From an uncultured bacterium (lineage in GTDB: Bacteria; Bacteroidota; Ignavibacteria; Ignavibacteriales; Melioribacteraceae), in contig CALDDL010000007.1 of NCBI GenBank assembly GCA_937936675.1, positions 1 to 22,420 of the forward strand: 22,420 bases of DNA. The letters run 5' to 3'. Position 1 is the stretch's first letter. Each line of letters begins with the position of its first letter. Positions 9,450 to 17,029 of the stretch are shown piece by piece. The translations under genes were made by a program, and so were the position numbers. The notes under the pieces are model-generated. The model ran no database searches. It worked only from the letters and a program-made list of their open reading frames with translations, and was not told the DNA's origin.

Positions 9450-11381
9450 ATGAAAGTGGAAGTAGTGATGCCTAAAATGGGCGAGAGTATTAATGAAGGA
9501 ACTTTAATTAAATGGCATAAGAAAAAAGGTGATAGTGTAAAGAAGGATGAGATAATTTTTGAAATAAGTACAGATAAAGTGGATACCGAGATTCCTGCAC
9601 CTGAATCTGGAGTGATTTCCGAGATAAGAGTTTTCGAGCAGGAGACTGTGGATGTGGATACAGTTGTTGCCATAATCGATACAGGTGGTGAGGAAGCGGT
9701 AAAAAAAGAAGAAGAAACGAAGCCGCAGGAAAAGCCATCGACTACTCAAGTGGGCGGCGAGCTTAAAGATATTACCATGCCTAAGATGGGTGAATCCGTA
9801 ATGGAGGGGACGATTATTAAATGGCATAAGCAGGTGGGTGATAAGATTAAGAAAGATGAAATTCTTTTTGAGATAAGTACTGATAAAGTAGATACTGAAG
9901 TGCCGAGTGCCGAAGAAGGATTTCTTGCCGAGATATTAGTAAAAGAGCAAGAGACAGTAGAAGTAGGTATGACGGTAGCACGAATCTCTACTACTGCCGG
10001 ATTAGTGAAGGCAGAAGATGCCGGAGCGGCAGGTGGTGATGTATCACACGGCGGAGCAGATGGTACCGGAAGCAAAATTGGTGGCGGTGCAGAAGGTGCG
10101 AGTGGTAAAGCATCCGGCGGTTCAGGCGGAACTGATAGTAAGTCAGGCGATAAAACAGGCGGCTTGGTCTCCGGCGGCAAAGCAGGAAGGGATGGAATCA
10201 GAGTAGAGGCTGAAGGTTCGTTATCCGGTGCCGACAATGAAGGTGGCTCGATTTCTAGAGGTGCTGACGCGCACTCAGCGGGTGGCTCAGAAGCCGGAGG
10301 AGCAGGTTCACATGATTCTTCAGGTCAATCAAATAAATCAAGCGGTTTCTACTCACCTTTAGTGATGAATATCGCAAAGACCGAAGGTATCGGTTATGAT
10401 GAATTAGAGAGAATTAGTGGTACCGGGCTTGGCGGAAGAGTATCGAAAAAAGATATTTTAGAATATGTAAAGAATAGGGGTGCTCAATCTAGCAAATCGC
10501 ACCCAAGTCAATTTAGTCAATCAAGTGATAAAACGAACGCTCAACAGCAGAGTTCATATAGTGAATCCGGAGCTAAAGAAACTTCACAAGCTAAATCCGG
10601 TCAATTTGTTTCACCGGCTTCACAATCAAAATCTGATCAGCCAGCAACTTATTCAACCGCTTCGCAATCGAAAGGTGGAGTGGAAGTAATCCCGATGGAT
10701 AATATCCGTCAAAGAATTATGTACCACATGAAAAATAGCAGAGATACCTCGGTGCATGTTACTGCGGTAATAGAAGTGGATATGACTAAGGTTCATAATT
10801 TCGTAAATACGAATAAAGATAAATTCTTTGCATCGGAAGGAGTGAAGTTAACCTATATGCCTTTTATCTCTTATGCAGTAATTAAGGGATTGAAAGAGTA
10901 TCCATTTTTGAATGCATCGATCGATGGGAATAATATTTTAGTAAAGAAAAATATTAATCTTGGAATTGCGGTGGCGGTAGAACCGAATGGATTAATTGTG
11001 CCGAACATAAAAAATTCTGATGAAAAAAATGTTATTGGATTAGCAAAGGCGATTGCGGAATTGGGGTATAAATCGCGCAATAAGAAATTGGTACCCGATG
11101 ATATAATGGATGGAACATTCAGCATAACTAATTATGGTGTATTCGGTTCATTATTCGGAACCCCGATAATTAATCAGCCGGAAGTGGGTATATTGGGAAT
11201 CGGCGCGGTAACAAAGAAACCGGTGGTTGTAGAAGTGGACGGTATGGATACAATTGCTATTAAGCCGATGATGTATTTATCATTAAGTCATGACCATAGA
11301 TTAGTGGATGGTATGTTAGGCGGAAAATTTCTTAAATTAATCAAAGATATATTGGAAAATTTTGATACAGGGATTGTATGA
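9450..11381 (+). CDS. Dihydrolipoamide acyltransferase (E2) with two lipoyl domains
   Basis: The acyltransferase core of the complex, 643 residues. Domains in order: lipoyl domain 1 (about 1-77, lipoyl-Lys43 in STDKVDTE), lipoyl domain 2 (about 105-181, Lys146, same motif), a Gly-rich linker (about 188-298), the peripheral subunit-binding domain (about 300-343), a Ser/Gln-rich linker (about 344-410), and the catalytic domain from about 411. The catalytic domain ends with the active-site block SLSHDHRLVDG. The two lipoyl domains are offset by 103 residues and are clearly duplicated but diverged. The linkers are unusual: the first is about one third glycine with no proline, where E2 linkers are normally Ala/Pro-rich. 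AAGGAG overlaps the E1 stop codon and fixes the start. The acyl specificity (branched-chain or acetyl) cannot be read from the sequence alone. Confidence 0.9.
   Translation: MKVEVVMPKMGESINEGTLIKWHKKKGDSVKKDEIIFEISTDKVDTEIPAPESGVISEIRVFEQETVDVDTVVAIIDTGGEEAVKKEEETKPQEKPSTTQVGGELKDITMPKMGESVMEGTIIKWHKQVGDKIKKDEILFEISTDKVDTEVPSAEEGFLAEILVKEQETVEVGMTVARISTTAGLVKAEDAGAAGGDVSHGGADGTGSKIGGGAEGASGKASGGSGGTDSKSGDKTGGLVSGGKAGRDGIRVEAEGSLSGADNEGGSISRGADAHSAGGSEAGGAGSHDSSGQSNKSSGFYSPLVMNIAKTEGIGYDELERISGTGLGGRVSKKDILEYVKNRGAQSSKSHPSQFSQSSDKTNAQQQSSYSESGAKETSQAKSGQFVSPASQSKSDQPATYSTASQSKGGVEVIPMDNIRQRIMYHMKNSRDTSVHVTAVIEVDMTKVHNFVNTNKDKFFASEGVKLTYMPFISYAVIKGLKEYPFLNASIDGNNILVKKNINLGIAVAVEPNGLIVPNIKNSDEKNVIGLAKAIAELGYKSRNKKLVPDDIMDGTFSITNYGVFGSLFGTPIINQPEVGILGIGAVTKKPVVVEVDGMDTIAIKPMMYLSLSHDHRLVDGMLGGKFLKLIKDILENFDTGIV
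9468..9911 (+). repeat. Tandem lipoyl-domain duplication inside the E2 gene
   Basis: The stretch starting at 9468 (ATGCCTAAAATGGGCGAGAG) recurs at 9777 as ATGCCTAAGATGGGTGAATC, a period of 309 bp. Protein blocks MPKMGES, IKWHK and FEISTDKVDTE are shared, with many synonymous and replacement changes. This is an old domain duplication and not a recent copy. Confidence 0.85.
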
Positions 11382-12292
11382 GTAAAATAAATCAGCATCA
11401 ACAGCAGTTCAAAGAAGCGATAGAAAAAGAAAAACCGGAACTCGGCAAAAGACCGGAATGGTTAAAGGTAAGACTGCCGAGTGGATCAAATTATAAAGAT
11501 GTTTATAAATTAATGAGGACTTCTAAGCTCAATACTGTATGCGAGGAAGCGAAATGTCCTAATTTAGCAGAATGCTGGAATAGGAAAACTGCCACATTTA
11601 TGATATTGGGCGATACATGTACCAGAAGCTGCGGATTTTGCAACGTGAAATTAGGTCTTCCTAATGAATTGGATTTAGACGAACCGCGCAGAGTGGCAGA
11701 ATCGGTGGAAACATTGGGACTCAAGCATGTAGTTATCACATCCGTTAATCGAGATGAATTATCTGATGGAGGTTCAGGGATTTTTTCGGAATGCGTACGC
11801 CAAATTAGAGAAAAGATGGGTGATAGCACTACTATTGAAATATTGGTTCCCGATTTCAAAGGTGATGAAAAAGCATTTGAGATAATTATGCAGAATCCAC
11901 CTGATATATTGAATCATAATATGGAGACCGTGAATCGATTATATCATGGAGTAAGACCGCAGGCGAAATATTCGAGGAGTTTGGAAGTTATAACTTGGTT
12001 TAAGAATCGTGGTTTGCGTACCAAGAGCGGTATCATGGTCGGAATCGGCGAGACTAAGGAAGAGGTACTGGAATTGATGAAAGACCTTTATAATGCCGGT
12101 TGCGATATAATGACGATAGGGCAGTATCTGCAGCCGACAAAGAATCACTTGCCTGTTTCTCGTTATGTTACGTTGGAGGAATTTAAGGAGTATAAAGATT
12201 TCGGTTTACAGCTTGGGTTCAAGGCTGTGGAATCCGCTCCATTAGTAAGAAGTTCCTATCATGCTGATAAGCACGCGGAGACATTGAACTAA
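11378..12292 (+). CDS. lipA: Lipoyl synthase LipA
   Basis: A radical SAM enzyme that inserts two sulfurs into the octanoyl chain on lipoyl domains. Over 304 residues it carries both clusters: the auxiliary CX4CX5C at Cys55, Cys60 and Cys66 (CEEAKCPNLAEC), and the SAM-binding CX3CX2C at Cys81, Cys85 and Cys88 (CTRSCGFC). The conserved RSSY is at 291-294 near the C-terminus; its serine is known to ligate the auxiliary cluster. Other family blocks are VVITSVNRDEL, NHNMETV, KSGIMVGIGE and TIGQYLQP. The gene overlaps the E2 stop by 4 bp (ATGA), so the cofactor-making enzyme is translated from the same message as its main substrate. It is the last gene of the operon. Confidence 0.95.
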   Translation: MSKINQHQQQFKEAIEKEKPELGKRPEWLKVRLPSGSNYKDVYKLMRTSKLNTVCEEAKCPNLAECWNRKTATFMILGDTCTRSCGFCNVKLGLPNELDLDEPRRVAESVETLGLKHVVITSVNRDELSDGGSGIFSECVRQIREKMGDSTTIEILVPDFKGDEKAFEIIMQNPPDILNHNMETVNRLYHGVRPQAKYSRSLEVITWFKNRGLRTKSGIMVGIGETKEEVLELMKDLYNAGCDIMTIGQYLQPTKNHLPVSRYVTLEEFKEYKDFGLQLGFKAVESAPLVRSSYHADKHAETLN

Positions 12293-12726
12293 GAAAGTTA
12301 TAAAGAAATCAAATAACCTGACACAATAAATAAAATAGAAAATTAATGAGTCGAGGGGACTGATTAAAACCTAGTGCCAGACTATAATAAAAAATAACTT
12401 GGTAATTCTTTTATTGGAATATATAAATCCATTCCTAACAAGCGGGAAGGGTTTTGAAATTAGCTGGTGGTTTTAGGCAAGGAATTGGCTCTTGCCCGAT
12501 AAACCTTTTTTATATATATTGGAGCGAATTATCCGATTATATATTGTTTCTTAGTTCAGAAATGCTTTTTCTCAACTTTGAAAAGTCATAAGAGTATAAA
12601 GAATAATTCGTGGTTTTAATAAGGATTTTTGAGTCTTAAAAGCGATTTTAAGAAGAAAAAAGATTGGCACGATTGTTCTTATTTAATTAAAAAAGTGTTC
12701 CTTTATGCTAAAAAATAGAGGTGTAA
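12293..12726 (+). other. 434-bp gene-free stretch before the ferredoxin oxidoreductase operon
   Basis: No ORF, tRNA or recognised riboswitch was seen. Two hairpins can be drawn. TTAATGAGTC (12343-12352) pairs with GACTGATTAA (12358-12367) around a 5-nt loop, with one G-G mismatch. GGCAAG (12476-12481) pairs with CTTGCC (12491-12496), with a T run at 12506-12511 after a 9-nt spacer. Neither is a classical terminator. The first may help end the lipA message. The promoter of the next operon was not identified with confidence; TTGGCA at 12664 lacks a convincing -10 partner. Confidence 0.5.
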
Positions 12727-13014
12727 ATGGCAAAAGTAAAAGGTGATATCGTAATTGATATCGAAAAATGTAAAGGATGTGAGCTTTGTATTGCTGCATG
12801 TCCACAAGATTCATTAGAGCTTTCAAGAAAACTAAATACAAAAGGATATCAGTACATGGTTAGGATCGAAGATAACTGTACCGGATGTACCAATTGTGCG
12901 TTAGTTTGCCCTGAAGGTATAATAAAAGTATATCGTCAGACTACCAAAAAGAAAGAACCGGTAGCGACTATATCAAACTTAACAGGTGATATAACAGTAA
13001 CGGTGAACTCATGA
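12727..13014 (+). CDS. 2-oxoacid:ferredoxin oxidoreductase, delta (ferredoxin) subunit
   Basis: A 95-residue two-cluster ferredoxin. Its [4Fe-4S] motifs are CKGCELCIAACP (Cys15, 18, 21, 25) and CTGCTNCALVCP (Cys51, 54, 57, 61). In four-subunit enzymes of the VOR/KOR type the delta subunit carries electrons from the ThDP/Fe-S core to external ferredoxin. AGGTG lies upstream of the ATG. The gene overlaps the alpha-subunit start by 4 bp (ATGA). The order delta-alpha-beta-gamma is that of the four-subunit 2-oxoacid oxidoreductases. It is called KorD or VorD depending on substrate. Confidence 0.85.
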   Translation: MAKVKGDIVIDIEKCKGCELCIAACPQDSLELSRKLNTKGYQYMVRIEDNCTGCTNCALVCPEGIIKVYRQTTKKKEPVATISNLTGDITVTVNS

Positions 13015-14078
13015 GTGAAACGAAATTAATGAAAGGAAATGAAGCATTGGCAGAAGCTGCAATATTAGCCGGCTGCGATGCTTATTTTGGTTATCCTATT
13101 ACTCCGCAATCGGAGGTGTTGGAATATTTAGCTAATTATGCTCATAGAACAGGAATGGTTGTTTTGCAAGCTGAAAGCGAAGTAGCTGCCATTAATATGG
13201 TTTATGGAGCAGCAGGCACCGGAAAGCAGATTATGACTTCATCATCAAGTCCGGGCATGAGTTTAATGCAGGAAGGAATATCCTATATTGCATGCGCTGA
13301 ACTTCCTTGTCTATTGGTAAATGTTGTAAGAGGCGGTCCTGGTCTTGGTACAATACAACCTTCGCAGGGAGATTATTTCCAATCAGTAAAAGGTGGCGGA
13401 CACGGTGATTACAAATTAATTGTCCTCGCACCTTCTACTGTTCAAGAGATGGTTGATTTTGTAAAAGAGGGATTTGCATTAGCATTCAAGTATAAGAATC
13501 CGGTTTTAATTCTTACCGATGGCGCATTAGGTCAGATGATGGAAAAAGTTGATCTATTCCCGCAGATGGAAAGAAAGACTGTATTTGAAGATTGGGCAAC
13601 AGTCGGGAAACCAAAAACTCGTGAAAGAAATGTAATCACATCGCTTAATATAAAAGCCGATGAGATGGAAAAAATTAATATTCATCTTCAAGCAAAATAT
13701 AAAGTGATTGAAGAGAATGAGATCAGGTATGAAGAATATATGTGTGATGACGCCGAGATATTATTAGTCGGATTCGGATTAGTTGCAAGAATTTGCAAGA
13801 AAGCAGCTCAATTAGCACGCGAGAAAGGAATTAAAGTTGGTGTATTTAGACCGATTTCATTATTCCCATTCCCGACTGCAAAGATTAATGAATTAGCAGG
13901 AAAAGTAAAAGGAATTTTGGATGTGGAGATGAATGCAGGTCAGATGGTAGAGGATGTTCGTCTCGCGGTTAATGGTAAAATTCCTGTTGAATTTCATGGA
14001 AGAATGGGTGGAGTAGTACCATCGCCCGAGGAAATTCTACAAAAGTTAGAAGAAAAATTTGTAGGAGAAATGGCATGA
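13011..14078 (+). CDS. vorB: 2-oxoacid:ferredoxin oxidoreductase, alpha subunit (VorB/KorA type)
   Basis: A 355-residue subunit with the pyrimidine-binding and transketolase C-terminal-like domains. Early blocks are KGNEALAEAAILAG, FGYPITPQSEV, LQAESEVAAINMVYGAA, SSSSPGMSLMQEGISY, VRGGPGLG and QPSQGDYFQ. The text matches proteins usually annotated VorB (3-methyl-2-oxobutanoate:ferredoxin oxidoreductase) and also the short KorA form, so the preferred 2-oxoacid (branched-chain or 2-oxoglutarate) is not settled. It is not the gamma-alpha fusion of about 600 residues seen in Chlorobi-type KorA. The enzyme decarboxylates a 2-oxoacid with CoA, reduces ferredoxin and makes an acyl-CoA; it can also run in reverse. 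It overlaps the beta-subunit gene by 4 bp. Confidence 0.85.
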   Translation: MSETKLMKGNEALAEAAILAGCDAYFGYPITPQSEVLEYLANYAHRTGMVVLQAESEVAAINMVYGAAGTGKQIMTSSSSPGMSLMQEGISYIACAELPCLLVNVVRGGPGLGTIQPSQGDYFQSVKGGGHGDYKLIVLAPSTVQEMVDFVKEGFALAFKYKNPVLILTDGALGQMMEKVDLFPQMERKTVFEDWATVGKPKTRERNVITSLNIKADEMEKINIHLQAKYKVIEENEIRYEEYMCDDAEILLVGFGLVARICKKAAQLAREKGIKVGVFRPISLFPFPTAKINELAGKVKGILDVEMNAGQMVEDVRLAVNGKIPVEFHGRMGGVVPSPEEILQKLEEKFVGEMA

Positions 14079-14899
14079 ACGAAAAGACATTAGTGAATGA
14101 AGAACAGCATTTTGAAGATATGATTGCTGAAGAGAGTATTTGTACGACAGAAAACTTAGTGTATGAAAAGCCTGAGACATTGCTCGATACACCTATGCAT
14201 TACTGTCCGGGCTGCGGTCATGGTGTAGCTCATAGGTTAATTGCGGAAGTAATAAGTGAACTCGGAATACAAGAGGAGACTATTGGCGTGGCACCGGTTG
14301 GATGTTCGGTATTCGCATATAATTATTTGAATATCGATATGTCGGAAGCTGCTCACGGAAGAGCTTCGGCAGTGGCAACGGCGATAAAGAGAGTACTTCC
14401 CGAAAAATATGTATTTTCATATCAAGGTGATGGCGATTTAGCGGCTATTGGTACAGGCGAGACAATCCATACATGTAATAGAGGCGAAAATTTATTAATT
14501 ATTTTTATTAATAATGGTATTTATGGAATGACCGGTGGACAGATGGCTCCAACAACATTACCGGGAATGAAATCAACCACCTCGCCATTCGGAAGAGACA
14601 CTACTACTATGGGAAGTCCATTAAAAATCACTGAATTAATTGCACAGTTGCCGGGAGTATATTATTGCACAAGAACAGCAGTAAATAGTCCGGCGAACGT
14701 AAGAAGGGCAAAGAAAGCAATCCAGAAGGGATTTGAATATCAAAAACTGAAAAAAGGACTTAGCTTCGTTGAGATAGTATCTAATTGTCCATCGAATTGG
14801 AAGATGACACCATTAGAAGCTAATAAATGGATGGAAGACCAGATGTTCTCATTTTATCCACTCGGCGATTTAAAAGTACCAAACGATAAGGAGAAATAA
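14075..14899 (+). CDS. 2-oxoacid:ferredoxin oxidoreductase, beta (ThDP-binding) subunit
   Basis: A 274-residue subunit that binds thiamine diphosphate and a [4Fe-4S] cluster. YCPGCGHG gives cluster cysteines 44 and 47, and Cys77 is in PVGCSVF. The ThDP motif begins GDGD at 118-121 and ends with NNGIYGMTGGQ at 146-156. About 40 residues precede the first conserved cysteine, a somewhat long and acidic N-terminus. It sits between the alpha and gamma genes and is followed, one base after its stop, by the gamma start. Confidence 0.88.
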   Translation: MNEKTLVNEEQHFEDMIAEESICTTENLVYEKPETLLDTPMHYCPGCGHGVAHRLIAEVISELGIQEETIGVAPVGCSVFAYNYLNIDMSEAAHGRASAVATAIKRVLPEKYVFSYQGDGDLAAIGTGETIHTCNRGENLLIIFINNGIYGMTGGQMAPTTLPGMKSTTSPFGRDTTTMGSPLKITELIAQLPGVYYCTRTAVNSPANVRRAKKAIQKGFEYQKLKKGLSFVEIVSNCPSNWKMTPLEANKWMEDQMFSFYPLGDLKVPNDKEK

Positions 14900-14900
14900 T

Positions 14901-15449
14901 ATGACTGAAGAAATTATTATTGCGGGATTTGGAGGTCAAGGCGTTCTTTCGATGGGACAGATTTTATGTTATAGCGGAGTAATGGAGAATAAAGAAGTAA
15001 GTTGGATGCCTTCCTACGGACCGGAAATGAGAGGCGGAACGGCTAACTGTATGGCTATAATCAGCGATACAAAAATCAGTTCACCGATTATTAATAAATT
15101 TGATACGGTAATTGCACTCAATCAGCCATCATTGGATAAATTTGAGCATGCGGTGAAACCGGGGGGCTTACTTATATATGAAGCTAGCACGATAGTAAAT
15201 CCTCCGACAAGAAATGATATTGAAATATTAGCGATAGAAGCATCGAACGAAGCGGCAAAATTGAAGAATAGCAAAGTTATGAATATGATTATTCTTGGTG
15301 CATTTTTGAAGAAGAAACCAATTATTGAACTCGATAATATTATTGAAGGAATAAAGAAAGTACTTCCCGAGAGATATCATCATTTAATTCCACTCAATAA
15401 AGAAGCACTCCAGAAGGGGATGGAATTAGCGGAGATGGTGAACGCTTAA
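14901..15449 (+). CDS. 2-oxoacid:ferredoxin oxidoreductase, gamma subunit
   Basis: A 182-residue subunit of the pyruvate/ketoisovalerate oxidoreductase gamma domain. It has the N-terminal IAGFGGQGVLSMGQ, then MPSYGPEMRGGTANC, a segment that contacts CoA and the other subunits in this family. AAGGAG precedes the start at a good distance, overlapping the end of the beta gene. It is the last gene of the operon; a strong terminator lies about 95 bp downstream. Confidence 0.87.
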   Translation: MTEEIIIAGFGGQGVLSMGQILCYSGVMENKEVSWMPSYGPEMRGGTANCMAIISDTKISSPIINKFDTVIALNQPSLDKFEHAVKPGGLLIYEASTIVNPPTRNDIEILAIEASNEAAKLKNSKVMNMIILGAFLKKKPIIELDNIIEGIKKVLPERYHHLIPLNKEALQKGMELAEMVNA

Positions 15450-15543
15450 TTTGGAATATTCACATTCACTTGATGTTTTGCGATGGATAGAATTGGCTGG
15501 AACAGTAAATATTTAGTCGCTGAAATAAAATGTTGTTAATAAA

Positions 15544-15570
15544 AGTCGCCTTTTGAGGCGGCTTTTTTTT
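15544..15570 (+). terminator. Intrinsic terminator of the ferredoxin oxidoreductase operon
   Basis: AGTCGCCT (15544-15551) pairs with AGGCGGCT (15556-15563) through 8 bp with one G-T wobble around a TTTG loop, followed by a run of eight T. This is a textbook rho-independent terminator. Confidence 0.88.
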
Positions 15571-15902
15571 ATTCATTTTTTGGCTTTGTTGAAATGGACA
15601 AAAAAATATTTTGAAATAATAATAAATTTTTTATATTAAGAGACATATATATATCATTTTATTTACAATTTACTTCCTTGCTAATAAAATAGATAAAAAT
15701 ATTGGGAAATAAATTGTTTATGAGGCAGAAATTGGAACACTTTTTATTATTCTCGTTCTTTTGTTTTAGATACTGCCTCGTATAATATTACTAAACATCA
15801 ATCTAGATTTTCATTTATTCTAAATATTACTTTAAAATAAATTTCGATAAAAGTACTTCTAATTTTTTCTCTTGTTAAGAGAGTAGAATGAGGACGCGAA
15901 GA

Positions 15903-15933
15903 GAATGCCCCGATTACTATCGGGGTGTTCTTT
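15903..15933 (+). terminator. Terminator-like hairpin with CCCCGAT core
   Basis: GAATGCCCCGAT (15903-15914) pairs with ATCGGGGTGTTC (15919-15930) over 12 bp with two wobbles around TACT, then TTT. The stem is strong but the T run is short. There is no gene directly before it on either strand, so it may end a small RNA or be a dispersed palindromic element. Confidence 0.5.
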
Positions 15934-16040
15934 AAAATAACCTCTAGCTAGCCCATTTCGTGTAATAGTCGCTTAAATAAGGTATATTACATCATTAATT
16001 CCGCAAAGTAAAAGTACAAAATAAAATATGTGAGGTTACG

Positions 16041-16943
16041 ATGAGTTCTAATAATTGGGATGCAACAAATGTTCCTATGCAGCAGGGGAAATTGGCTATT
16101 GTTACCGGCTCGAGCAGCGGTATAGGATTTGAAACTGCAAGAATCCTTGCGAGCAAAAACGCTAAAGTGATTATTGCCGTGCGTAATATAGAGAAGGGAA
16201 ATAAAGCATTAGAAAAAATCAGATCTGAATTCCCCGAAGCAAATATCGAAGTCAGGATTGTTGATCTAGCAGAATTGAAATCGATTCATACTTTTGCGGA
16301 ATCATTTAAGAAAGATTATGATGGAATAGACCTATTAATCAATAATGCCGGCGTTATGATCCCTCCTTACACCAAAACAAAGGATGGATTTGAATTACAG
16401 TTCGGAACCAATCATTTAGGACATTTTGCTCTTACCGGATTATTATTAGACTTAATAAAAAACCGAAATAACTCAAGGATAGTGAATGTATCGAGCAAGG
16501 CGCACAATATGGGAAATCTGAATTTTGATGATCTTAATTGGGAAAAAAGAAGATATAAACCTTGGCAGGCTTATGGCGATAGCAAAATAGCTAATTTATA
16601 TTTCACTTACGAATTGCAGAGAAGATTAGACGAAGGTGGATTTGACGTAATAGTTGCGGCAGCGCATCCCGGACTTACCAGTTCGGAATTAGAAAGGCAC
16701 AGCAATATTGTGGGAGTAATAAATAAGTTATTCGCTCAATCTCCTTTAATGGGAGCTTTGCCGACTCTTTATGCCGCCACGGCTAATGGCGTAAAAAAAG
16801 GAGATTACTTTGGACCATCGGATTGGAGCGAATGGCGTGGGTATCCTAAATTAGTGCAGTCCAAAGAACTGGCACATGATAAAGAAATTGCTAAAAGACT
16901 TTGGGATGTATCGGAGAGATTAACAGGAGTGAAATATCTATAA
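16041..16943 (+). CDS. Short-chain dehydrogenase/reductase, retinol-dehydrogenase-like
   Basis: A 300-residue NAD(P)-dependent oxidoreductase of the classical SDR fold. It has the cofactor motif TGSSSGIG (residues 22-29), NNAG in LLINNAGVM, the catalytic Ser in NVSSKAH, and the YGDSK Tyr-Lys pair. The length, the N-terminal lead WDATNVPMQQGKLAIVTG and the DDLNW block after the active-site serine are typical of the group annotated as retinol dehydrogenase 11-14-like. The actual substrate of such bacterial members is generally unknown. GTGAGG precedes the ATG. It is probably a single-gene unit between the 591-bp gap and the atpD promoter. Confidence 0.85.
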   Translation: MSSNNWDATNVPMQQGKLAIVTGSSSGIGFETARILASKNAKVIIAVRNIEKGNKALEKIRSEFPEANIEVRIVDLAELKSIHTFAESFKKDYDGIDLLINNAGVMIPPYTKTKDGFELQFGTNHLGHFALTGLLLDLIKNRNNSRIVNVSSKAHNMGNLNFDDLNWEKRRYKPWQAYGDSKIANLYFTYELQRRLDEGGFDVIVAAAHPGLTSSELERHSNIVGVINKLFAQSPLMGALPTLYAATANGVKKGDYFGPSDWSEWRGYPKLVQSKELAHDKEIAKRLWDVSERLTGVKYL

Positions 16944-16967
16944 TTCACTTCAAAAATCATTTCTTTG

Positions 16968-16999
16968 TTTGTAATTATAGCGTATTATCTTTAATTTTG
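16968..16999 (+). promoter_or_regulatory. Bacteroidetes-type promoter of atpD-atpC
   Basis: TTTG at 16968-16971, 20 nt, then TAATTTTG at 16992-16999: an exact match to TTTG...TAnnTTTG. The -7 box ends 30 nt before the atpD ATG, and AAAGGA lies between as the Shine-Dalgarno. Confidence 0.65.
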
Positions 17000-17029
17000 T
17001 AGTTCGTAAATCTTTTTAAAGGAATAAAA

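Larger units (their letters stand above)
15450..16040 (+). other. 591-bp gene-free stretch with two hairpins and an inverted repeat
   Basis: No convincing gene was found on either strand. The region holds the terminator of the preceding operon (15544-15570), an inverted repeat GAGGCAG (15722-15728) / CTGCCTC (15773-15779) with a TATAAT right after it at 15781-15786, a small hairpin near 15870, and a long hairpin at 15903-15930. The rest is A+T-rich. The span from the TATAAT to the second hairpin could encode a small RNA of roughly 140 nt, but that is speculation. Confidence 0.5.

Noticed and set aside
9468..9911. Lipoyl-domain repeat considered as an assembly duplication
   Set aside because: The copies differ at many positions, including amino acid changes, and two-lipoyl-domain E2 proteins are well known.
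9746..10237. 163-residue open frame on the minus strand, rich in Pro and Ser
   Set aside because: It is the antisense of the Gly-rich linker and second lipoyl domain of E2. The composition is explained by reading Gly/Ala codons backwards, and no ribosome-binding site or homologous motif was seen.
12664..12692. TTGGCA as the -35 of a sigma-70 promoter for the ferredoxin oxidoreductase operon
   Set aside because: No acceptable -10 box at 16-18 nt; TTAAAA is the best available and is unremarkable in this composition.
15720..15785. 21-residue hydrophobic peptide frame in the 591-bp gap
   Set aside because: Short, with a weak ribosome-binding site, and overlapping the inverted repeat. Nothing beyond an open frame supports it.
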